DNA from: Cytidiella melzeri
Lineage: Eukaryota; Basidiomycota; Agaricomycetes; Polyporales; Irpicaceae
Reading direction: 5' to 3'
Assembly (NCBI GenBank): GCA_022592445.1
Contig: JABYQR010000376.1
Coordinates: forward strand, 1 to 42,002
DNA length: 42,002 nt
The notes beneath the pieces were generated by a model, which was given only the letters and a program-made list of their open reading frames with translations, was not told the DNA's origin and made no database searches. Both the position numbers and the translations under genes were made by a program. Shown one piece after another: positions 10,063 to 18,768 of this stretch (positions are counted from its first letter, which is position 1; the number at the start of each line of letters is the position of its first letter).

Positions 10063-11568
10063 AAGCGGTACAAAGAAAGCCAACCGCGGACAGAATCTTG
10101 GAACACGGCGGACAGGTTCTTCAGAGACGACTGGGGTCTGCTTTTCTTCCGCGACGCAGACTTCCACGCTAGACTTTGTGTACCCAAATCTGAAAGACTG
10201 ACCATCTTGTCGGAAGCCCACAATACCCCCTCAGCGACCGCACATGCGGGACCCGAAAAGCTTTGGGAGAAGTTGAGCGCAAAGTTCTACTGGCGTAGGA
10301 TGAAAGCAGACGTACTCAAGTACTGTCAAACGTGCGATGTCTGCCAGAAGACAAAGCCGGCTAACTTCACGAAGGTCGGGAGATTATCCCCTAACCCGAT
10401 ACCAAGCTGACCGTACGAGTCCGTGTCCATTGACCTCATAGTTAATTTGCCTTGGTCGGACGGGTTCAACGCCATTCTAGTGGTAGTGGACCGCCTCAGC
10501 AAACATTCGCAGTTTATACCAACCACTACCGGTCTCAACGCCAAAGGGTTTGCTGCGCTATTCGTGAAGCACGTAGTCTGTAGATTTGGGCTGCCGGACA
10601 ATCTAATCAGCAACCGAGATCCCAGGTGGACGTCCGACTTCTGGAATGAAGTAATCAAGCTCTTATGCGTAGACATGCTGCTATCTTCGTCGCACCATCC
10701 CCAACATGACGGGCAAACGGAGATTATCAACAGACAGTTGGAAGTGATGCTACGCGCATACATATCAGAAGACAGGTCGGACTGGGCTGAATGGCTGCAC
10801 TTACTTGAACTAGCTTACAACACACGCGATCACTCCTCAACGGGAACAAGTCCTTACTTCCTACTGTACGGTTATCAGCCAAGATCAGCCCTCGACGTGC
10901 TAGCGGATGTACCTCCGCAACACCTGGTCGCTCGTACCGACAAAAAGAAATTCATCAGCGGAATGCAGATGCATCGAGAGAGCGCTTGACGAGCGATAGC
11001 TAAAGCACAGGTTAAGCAAGCAAGTTCATATAACAAGGGCAGAAGGTACCAGGAGTTTGTCGAAGGAGACTGGGTCCTTGTGAATCCACATTCACTGGAA
11101 TGGATCGAAAGTAAGGGCGAGGGTAAGAAGCTAGTGCAAAGGTGGATCGGGCCATTCGAAGTTACCCAGAGAATCAATGAGAACACCTACCGGATCCGTC
11201 TGGACGACTCGTACCCAGGAAGCCCCGTCTTCAATATCCAGCATCTTAAGAAGTATGAGTTCTCGCCAGCGGAATTTGGCGAACGTCCCCAGAAGACGCT
11301 AGAGAGGGCTTGGAAAATGGCGTCGGAAGAGTATGATGTGGAAGAGATAGTATGGCATAAATGGGATAAGCGGAAGAAGAAAACCTTGTACCTCATCCGT
11401 TGGGAAGGGTACTCCCCACTCTACGACACCTGGCAAACTGAGTTCAACATCCGAAACGCGCCAGATTTGCTAAACAAATACAAAAAGAAACATAAGTTAT
11501 GACTATCCGTCGACGAGGACCACTCTTACCTTATTCATCGTTTGCACCTAGTCGATGAGAATCAATAG
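10063..11568 (+). pseudogene. gypsy-1 integrase with GPY/F module and chromodomain
   Basis: Integrase inserts the cDNA. Visible parts are a zinc-binding end with C-X2-C (10327-10355), the catalytic core with Asp (GAC 10432-10434), a second site that is Asn (AAC 10612-10614, in a motif normally S-D-R-D), and Glu (GAG 10720-10722). A G-P-F module follows at about 11145-11270. A chromodomain comes next (about 11325-11490, with Y-D-V-E-E-I, W-E-G-Y and T-W), a domain that in related elements targets integration to marked chromatin. In-frame TGA codons lie at 10408, 10987 and 11500; after 11500 the frame runs to TAG 11566-11568, which may be the real end. The loss of the second Asp should abolish catalysis. 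Confidence 0.9.
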
Positions 11569-13687
11569 GATGCAAAAGCAACAAATCTAATTATCTTCGC
11601 TCTCATCGTACTCTTCTCTCCCCACGACGTCGAAGTCACTCTTGAAAAAGGGGACCCACAACGACAAACATTTCTATTTGCACGTGTTCACACCCGCCGC
11701 TTTTGCTCGATAGAAGGCGCCTTCATTTCTGCTACGAAGCTGATACCTCAACTACCGCTCCAAGATCTCCTCTACCAGACCCAGCACTTCGGTAGGCACT
11801 ACCTGTTTACCTCAATCTCCTCCGGATTCCTCAATGATGAAGAATAGGCATGCGTAGGCGGAGAGTTCAATTGTCTACCCGATAAGACGGGAGCGGATTT
11901 GTTGGCTCAGGTCTCAGGTGCACAGCGTCGAGTTGATCTATGCAAAATGAGGCGGCACCCCGATCTTTACGACACGGGAACCGAGTGGAGAGGTTACATT
12001 GCAGACGCAATAAGTTGGAGCACGAGTCTTCCCAACGAGCCGGTATATTGGCCTTTCGAATACTACTCACTCGCCACCTCCCCTCAATATTTCGACAAGG
12101 CAAGCTTCCCTATCAGGATTGCAGAACGGTATATCAATGAGATCGAAACCGATCTACGCGAGGCCAGAGAAGTAGCTCGACGACTACAAGAGCGAGGCGG
12201 CCTACCAACAACAATCGTGGATACTAACTTCGAAGCGAGACACTTGGAAGAATGCTCTGGAATCTATGCTTGTGAAGAAGGACTGTACCAAGCATGCATC
12301 TGCCTACTCGAGTTGCTAGGGGCTATAGCGTGGGGACTGGCCCATGTTGATGAATTCTCCAAAGGACTGATCGAAAGCACGAGAGTTGTGAAACTCTGTC
12401 AATGGTTAGTTCTGGGAGCACCTAAGTTAGGGTTTGTACTGGACCCATGCAGCGAGGACCTGGAAGAGGTCCCTATCCTAGACTTACGCTATCACGACTG
12501 CCCGATCTACTACCCGTTGACCAGGCAGTGGACCCACTTCCTCCGCGAACGCAACAAACGCCCTGCAGCTCATCACCGCCGACAACTTCGTCGACATTGT
12601 CGAGCACTCCTGCGAAGCCCATTCCCCTCTGATGGAGCTCACTTCCCTCAACCCTACTGCTACGAGGCTTCTAAGCACCACGGTCACAGACGGCGCGGAG
12701 TTGACGAAGACGCCGACGCTACAGCAGCAAATCTTAGAGCTCGAGAACCGGGAGTTCCACCGAAGGGACTTACAGTTCAAGGGCAACACCGTATTTGGGA
12801 AGTATTTCACCAACTCTCAACCGGCGCACGTCCCGTGGAACATTCAACACCGGTCTGTCTTAGCGCAGGACGCAGTCATTATCATTTCCGCGGATGGCAA
12901 AGTTCGGATGAGACTGTGGGCATTAAGGTATCGATGCTCAGATCCGGCTGAACTACTACTAGAGACGATCGCGAGAGGGATTCCGTTCCAGTTGGTGTTC
13001 CCCAAGGAGTCGGCCACCGCTACTCGAGCCATGTTGGACTTCGTCCCCCATTCGCCACTCCCCCCACCGCGTGCTATACAGGTAGCTCGCTTGGACTACC
13101 AGGACAGCTGGGAGCTATATACGGACCAAGCTCGAGAGTTACTACGTCACCCCAACGCCGTCGCCTACGTCATGAAAGGGGGAATGCTGGCTCGACTCGC
13201 GTTTTGGTTTGGGCCGCCTGATTTGCTCGAGCGACTGATACGAGGGCATTCAAACTAGGCTGCACTGCGTCCCACCCAACTCCATCCGTCAGACTCCTAC
13301 CTCACAGACATTGTCGAGCCGGAAGAAGTTTGTGCACTGTGTGGTTCTACCCGGGACGCCAGCACTGGCATAATTCGATCCTGGTTCCCAACACAGGAGA
13401 ACCTTGAATACAGCGGGTTCTTCCGGGGCGAGTGGACTGATGCACACGAAGATTGGCTCCTCACGCGTCTTAGTTGCATCCGGGATGGGTCAGTAAACGG
13501 GACTCCTCAAACTTCGCACCAGTGGTCACAAGCCTTGAAACGTTGCGCGGCTTGCACTTTCGGCACCGACTACCTTGCCACTCACAAAGTCTTGGACCTG
13601 AAGAGGGAGTTTTCCTTGGAGTTTGGCGATGACTGGAATGGAGGACCAGTTTGTGACCTCGGGAAAGGCGTCAACTACGACAAGTAG
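11569..13687 (+). pseudogene. gypsy-1 third ORF (ORF3), function unknown
   Basis: A long coding stretch of about 700 codons lies between the integrase and the 3' LTR, in the place an env gene would take. It is open in the pol frame from 11569 to about 12545 except for TAG 11846-11848. It then shifts one frame (about 12545-12555) and continues to TAG 13256-13258 and on to TAG 13685-13687, only 35 nt before the LTR. Content: a mixed alpha/beta region with a Cys-containing middle, a helical segment at about 12715-12790, and near the C-terminus two C-X2-C pairs (C-A-L-C at about 13330, C-A-A-C at about 13550) that could form a zinc ribbon. There is no signal peptide, glycosylation cluster or transmembrane anchor that I can see, so it is not an obvious envelope. 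I recognise no family. Confidence 0.7.
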
Positions 13688-13722
13688 AAATCCTCCATGT
13701 TGACTTGTTAAGTGGGGGGCTA

Positions 13723-14185
13723 TGTAACGGGGTCTTATACCACTTTGTGCTTACTTAACGCGTAACGTTTCCCCATCCTATTTTTCCATTAAACATTTAC
13801 TGTTTTACTTCTGAATTCTCGTAGGCGGCTGCTGAAGTTCATCAGCATGCCCAACGCGCCACGTAGTATACGATTTCTCGCCTCATGTCCGGCATGAGGC
13901 ATGCTCATGTATGTATATAGTTGTCACTTACCTCCGAGAATCATCATCACTTTATCTTGCAACCTTCACTCTCCCCTGCGTCCGAGGACGGCAGGCTCGG
14001 TGAGATCGAAGATATTAGTCGGTCACTTCGACGCGTAGAAGGTACGCGTCGAGTTCTCTCGCGAGGGTCCATAAGGACCTCGTATCCACTGTCCTGCACG
14101 TAAGCGCACCATTGTTCCCAACCTCGCACGGCTCGCCTGCTTCCCTCGTCGACCTACCCAGAGGTGACTCCAAGCGAGGGTCACA
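13723..14185 (+). repeat. 3' LTR of gypsy-1
   Basis: It starts TGTAACGGGG directly after a purine-rich tract (AAGTGGGGGGC, about 13710-13720), a plausible plus-strand primer. It ends TCACA at 14185 and is followed by the target duplication CCACG. It has 23 differences from the 5' LTR; most are transitions and several lie at CpG/TpG/CpA positions. Confidence 0.93.
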
Positions 14186-14190
14186 CCACG

Positions 14191-14753
14191 GCCCACGTCG
14201 CGAGAAGACCACGCGCGAACAGAACAACTACTCAGTATATACAGGCAACTACTTGAAGAAAACCACACTATGCGGACAGACATGGCCATTATCAGCCGGG
14301 CAATAAACCCGGCGTTGCCTGTGACAGAACTTCAGAGGAAAACCTCAATAGTGTCGGTACTAGCTTGAGAGCGTACCCGCCGCAAACAATGGGACGGTAT
14401 GCTCGAAAGAGTTCGACCCTCCCCGGGTGAAATGGCCGTACAGGCCGCCAGCAATCTTCACAACCTGACGAGTAATACTTGTCAACGAATTGATGAAGAG
14501 CAGTTACCTGACCTGATACCAATGCCAGTAGATGAACCCCTCAACGACAGGGTAACAATGGTCTCGGAATACACCGACGACATTGTCCAATATACTCTCC
14601 AGGAGGACACCTCTAACGGGGGGTACTACGACGACTGGTACGACGAAGGGGATCACTATCCCGACCCGGAAACAGCATTTGGAATGCGAGTGATACCTAC
14701 CACGGGGGAAAACCCTTTTTCGTCTTGCAGACGAGCACGGTCAACATGCAGCA
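14191..14753 (+). pseudogene. gypsy-2 copy A: C-terminal gag/linker
   Basis: This is the reading frame between the zinc-knuckle linker and the protease. A helical segment (14200-14365) ends at TGA 14366-14368 and continues in the same frame into an acidic linker rich in Asp and Tyr (about 14600-14680). A frameshift at a T-run near 14715-14720 separates it from the protease frame. The same TGA and frameshift are present in copy B (33641-33643), because both lie within the duplicated arm. Confidence 0.72.
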
Positions 14754-15239
14754 ATGAAAACTACAAGCGAAGCTAGACCTCGCCCAAAGTTGAAGTCACG
14801 CTGTGTAACTATACATGGCACAATAAACAGCCTCACAGCCAACATCTTGCTGGACACAGGGTCCTTGATAAATGCGATAAGCCCGTCGTACGTCTGCGTG
14901 GCTAAAATCACGGCCTTTCCTCTAGAAAAACCTGTTGGCCTCCAGTTGGGCTGCGTAGGCAGCCGTTCAAAGATCAACTTCGGAGTACAGGAGAAGTTGA
15001 AGGTGGGAAGTTCCACCTTTGACCTCTACTTCGACGTGGTTAATATCGACCACTACGACATGGTGCTCGGCATGCCGTTCATGCAAGAGCACAACGTAGT
15101 GATGGACTTCACGCGAAATACAATACGATTCGGCGCAGACCCCATGCCTACTCTTGAAGGGGAAGGGACGGACGAGACAATAACGCGTAAGTCCACGCGG
15201 GGGCGAAAGCTCACACCCAACCCTTCAAAAACGGATTGA
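14754..15239 (+). pseudogene. gypsy-2 copy A: aspartic protease
   Basis: It encodes a retropepsin-like domain with L-L-D-T-G-S (Asp codon 14853-14855), a middle hydrophobic strand region, and M-V-L-G-M-P-F near 15060-15080, matching the second hydrophobic motif of gypsy proteases. A basic linker follows to TGA 15237-15239, which is in frame with RT. The ATG at 14754 is internal to the former polyprotein. The catalytic motif is intact, although the polyprotein around it is not. Confidence 0.85.
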
Positions 15240-16754
15240 CTATCGAAGGGCGCAAGCCCCCCACCAACCGCATCAGAGCTGGACTCTATAGCGGTGCAAG
15301 CAGCGAGCTCAACTCGTGAATGTTTCCATAATATCACTCTACACAGGCCGAAAGGCCCTCCAGAATTGTCCGAAAAGGACCTACCCCACTTGAGAGCCCA
15401 CTGGGCTTCAGACTACGGGGACATCATGTCTGGGGTACCGGAGAAACTACCTCCTATACGTGAAATAAACCACACAATTCCCATCATTGACGAAAGTCAT
15501 CAATACCGGTACCACCACCTGAGGTGCCTGGATGCACTCAAGCCCAAGCTGCTAGAAAAAATCGAAAGATACGAACGAGCAGGATGGTGGACATTCCAAA
15601 ACGTCCCCCAAGCCACACCAATGCTCTGCCTTCCCAAGAAGGATGGTTCGTTAAGAACCGTATTCAATTGCCGTCAACGAAACGACAATACCATACATGA
15701 TGTGTCCCCGTTCCCTGACCAGGAACAAATCCGCATGGACGTAGCAAGGGCTAAGTACAGGTCAAAGATCAACCTCTCCGACGCGTACGAACAAGTGCGT
15801 ATAGTCCCAGAGGACGTCCACAAGACCGCATTTGCTACAGTGTATGGCACAATGCTCAGCCTTGTTATGCAACAAGGAGATTGCAACGTACCATCCACCT
15901 TCCAGCGTCTCATGACGCACATCTTTCGAGACTACATAGGACGCTTCGTCTATGTATACCTCAACAACATATTTGTCTTCTCAGACAGTATTGTTGAGCA
16001 CAAGGGACACCTCAAACTTATATATGAACACCTCAGGTCCGCCGAATTGTATCTCAAGGCGTCCAAATGTGACCTTTGCTCCGAAAGGATGGACTGTCTG
16101 GGTCACATCGTAGACAATCGAGGCCTGCACGCAAGTGCTGATAAAATGGCCAAGGTGCGCGAGTGGCGCACACCCAGGGACTACGGTGACATCCAGAGGT
16201 TCCTCGGACTGGTGCAATACCTAGCACAGTTCATGCCTGACGTATCTTCATATACTGGACCCCTCGCCAAAATTTTGCGGAACGGCCACGTCTTCCATTG
16301 GAAGGCCCTGCACGAGAAGTGCTTTCAGTCCATCAAGGAGCTCGCATTCAGGGTGCCTATACTCAGGCCAATGGACCCCAGACTCAAGGAGCCCATATGG
16401 GTCATATGCGACACATCCATCTATGGTGTTGGAGCCATATACGGGCAAGGTCCCGAATGGCATTCGTGCAGGCCAGCCGGATTTATGTTGAAGAAATTCA
16501 CTGTGGCACAACACGCTTACCGTGTATTCGAGATGGAAACCATAGCCATACTCGAAGCCCTACTGAAATGGGAGGACAAACTCATGGGTCACCCCATCAG
16601 CATAGTCACAGACCACAAGGCGTTAGAATTCTTCAAGACACAGCCTAACTTTTCTCCACGGCAGACTCGCTGGATGGAGTACCTCAAACGTTTTGAATAC
16701 AAGATAATCTACGTGAAAGGTGAACTAAACAAGGTGGCCAACTGCCTATCTCGC
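15240..16754 (+). pseudogene. gypsy-2 copy A: reverse transcriptase and RNase H, catalytically dead
   Basis: All RT motifs are easy to see (L-P-K-K-D-G-S, F-N-C-R-Q, Y-G-T-M, T-F-Q-R-L-M), but all three metal-binding aspartates are Asn. Motif A reads K-I-N-L-S-D-A-Y (AAC 15771-15773) and the YxDD box reads Y-L-N-N (AAC 15963-15968). Each AAC follows a C, so each is one CpG-to-CpA transition away from GAC. RNase H follows (I-C-D-T-S near 16408, E-M-E-T-I near 16535, V-T-D-H-K-A near 16605). The frame stops at TAG 16755-16757 after L-S-R and continues in frame into the integrase. Copy B carries the same changes. Confidence 0.92.
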
Positions 16755-16757
16755 TAG

Positions 16758-18507
16758 TACGCGAACAACAACCCTGGGGAAACCCACCCGTTCGACGACT
16801 ATGTCAACGCCGACATCCGCTTTGATCAAGAGGGTCATGAACTACCCAAGGAAAGGAGAGCAGAACTCCGATCTGCACGAGTGGGGAAACCCTCAACTAA
16901 GTATTGTTCTCGCGAGGAACTTGAAGAACGCAACGCGGAGGCCAATGAACTTGCAGAGCATCGCAAAGACCCAGCTGCCATAGAGCCCAGCGAGGACATC
17001 ACACCCCTATCCGAAAGGATGAAATTGCTCGATAATTTCGAGGACATTATCCGTTCAGGATACAAGTCTGACCCCACACTCTCGAAGGTCGAAAAGGCAC
17101 CAACGGAATACCGTGCGTTCACAGAACGCAATGGATTCCTCTTTACCAAGAACCGCTTCGGCAACGAAGTACTTTGTATCCCCAGGATCAAAGTTGAGCG
17201 GAGAACGCTCGTCGACATCATCATCAACAATGCCCACCTTACACTGGGGCACTATGGCCATCGAAAGACGGCAGAGTACATCAGGAAACTGTACTGGTGG
17301 CCTACGCTGGGGAAGGACGTGATTAAGTTCTGCCTCAGCTGCAGACTCTGCCAAACGACAAAGACAAGTAACACACTACCGGCAGGGCTACTTCACTCGC
17401 TGCCCATACCGGCATACCCTTGGCAGTCCATAGCGAGATACTTCCTGGGGCCGTTCCCTAAGTGTCAAGGGTTGGACTACCTTTGGGTAGTACTTTGCAG
17501 ACTCACGTCTAATGTACACTTGATTCCAGTCACTACAAAGATTAAGGCTAGCGAACTCGCATGGCTCTATGTGAAGGACCTACATGGTGTCGTTAGCGAC
17601 AGGGATTCGAAATTTATCTCAGCCTTCTGGAAGGAGGTACAGAGGCTGTTAGGGACTCGACTACTAATGTCGACAGCCTTTCATCCTCAGACGGATGGGG
17701 CTACTGAGCAGGCTAACCGCTCCATTACCCAGGTGCTTCGCGCCCTGAGTAAACCTGACCAGAGTGGGTAGACCAACTTCCCATGACTGAGTTCGCCCTG
17801 AATGTAGCCGCCAGTAGTTCGACCGGGTTCGCAATGTTCGAACTTACTGGGGGACACATACCCCGCATGAGCAGGGCTATACCAGACAGTAAGCTGCCCG
17901 GCATTCAGTCGTTTGCCCAAAAGGCACTCGATAACCTCATGCTTGCGCACGACGCAATAATCCATAGTCGGGTCCACCAGACCTATCATGCCAATAACAG
18001 GCGTTGAGACGAAAGTCTCTCCGAGGGGAAACCCAAACCCCTGAAAGAAGGGGAATACGTTTATCTCTCCACCAAGAATTTAAACCTGCCAAAAGGCCGG
18101 GCTAAAAGTTGTTACCAAGATTTATTGGCCCTTACGAGATTGAAGCGGCCCACCCAGCCACTTCTAACTACACTCTGAAACTGCCGGAGGACCTAGTCCA
18201 GCGACGGATCCATCCCACATTTCACATCAGTCAACTCAGACGCCACGAGAGGAACGACGATGTATTATTCCCTCGCCGGGAAACGCGGGTGTTCTACGAC
18301 ATGGGGAACCCCAAAGAAGGGGAGTGGCTGGTCAAAGAGATCGACAACCACAAATGGACCGGCAGGTCCTTGAAGTTCCACGTCAAATGGAACCTAGGAG
18401 ACGAGACTTGGGAGCCACTCGCCAACATAGACGAGTGCTCAGCACTGGACAATTACTCCGACACCCAAGGGGTGAATTCGGTGCAAGAATTATCCCGGAT
18501 AAGATAA
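16758..18507 (+). pseudogene. gypsy-2 copy A: integrase and chromodomain
   Basis: An N-terminal zinc-binding region has H...H spacing near 17240-17270 and C-X2-C near 17333-17350. In the core, the second Asp (17598-17600, S-D-R-D) and the Glu (17706-17708) are kept, but the first catalytic position appears to be Tyr (S-I-A-R-Y-F-L-G-P near 17428-17455). Frameshifts at about 17765 and about 18105 and a TGA at 18005-18007 break the frame. The GPY module (F-I-G-P-Y) lies at about 18118, and a chromodomain-type end (W-L-V-K-E-I, H-V-K-W, D-E-T-W-E-P) at about 18320-18460. The frame ends at TAA 18505-18507. Confidence 0.9.
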
Positions 18508-18768
18508 GATCGGCGGGACACCACCGAAACATCTCGGATCTCCGAGGTTCCGTCACCTTCATTCACTTGGCAAAAATTTGGGCACTCAGGGCGCAAATCC
18601 CACATTGGGATACGCGCAGGCGCCCCTGATTGCCGTTTACTGCGCGCCGCAAGCGGCAGCCTCCCTTTCCAATGACCACCACCTCCCAGCCAACTCACTC
18701 AGGCTCACGCCTCTCCACCACTTCACACTTCCCTAAAAACAAGCTCTATAAAAGTCACCCCAAACAAA
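18508..18768 (+). promoter_or_regulatory. Spacer before gypsy-2 ORF3 with a TATA-like box
   Basis: About 260 non-coding bases separate the integrase stop from the ORF3 ATG. TATAAAAG lies at 18747-18754. It is only about 15 nt before the ATG, rather close for a standard promoter, so it may be chance or may feed a start further downstream. The spacing at least suggests that ORF3 is not translated as part of Pol. Confidence 0.3.

Larger units (their letters stand above)
2565..14185 (+). mobile_element. gypsy-1: complete, decayed Ty3/gypsy element (11.6 kb)
   Basis: Two 463-bp direct repeats (2565-3027 and 13723-14185) begin TGTAAC and end TCACA. They flank gag, protease, RT, RNase H, integrase, chromodomain and a third ORF, in the Ty3/gypsy order. 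The flanks read ...ACCACG before and CCACGG after, a perfect 5-bp CCACG duplication, so both ends are original. I count 23 differences between the LTRs (about 5%), so the insertion is old. The element lies inside gypsy-2 gag. The gag-PR frame (frame of 3489) and the RT-IN frame (frame of 7582) are each continuous apart from TGA codons, and one single-base frameshift near 7550 separates them. Confidence 0.93.

Noticed and set aside
3489..11565. UGA read as a sense codon (recoding or selenocysteine) to explain the TGA-only interruptions
   Set aside because: The same elements also carry frameshifts and lost catalytic residues, copia-1, copia-2 and the Ulp1 gene use TGA or TAA normally, and the lost residue at 8566 is a conserved Arg. 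CpG decay explains all of this.
11569..13687. ORF3 of gypsy-1 as an envelope glycoprotein gene
   Set aside because: No signal peptide, transmembrane segment, furin-type site or glycosylation cluster is visible. The position alone is not enough.
18747..18754. TATAAAAG as a firm promoter for gypsy-2 ORF3
   Set aside because: It is only about 15 nt before the ATG, too close for a normal start site. Reported only at low confidence.
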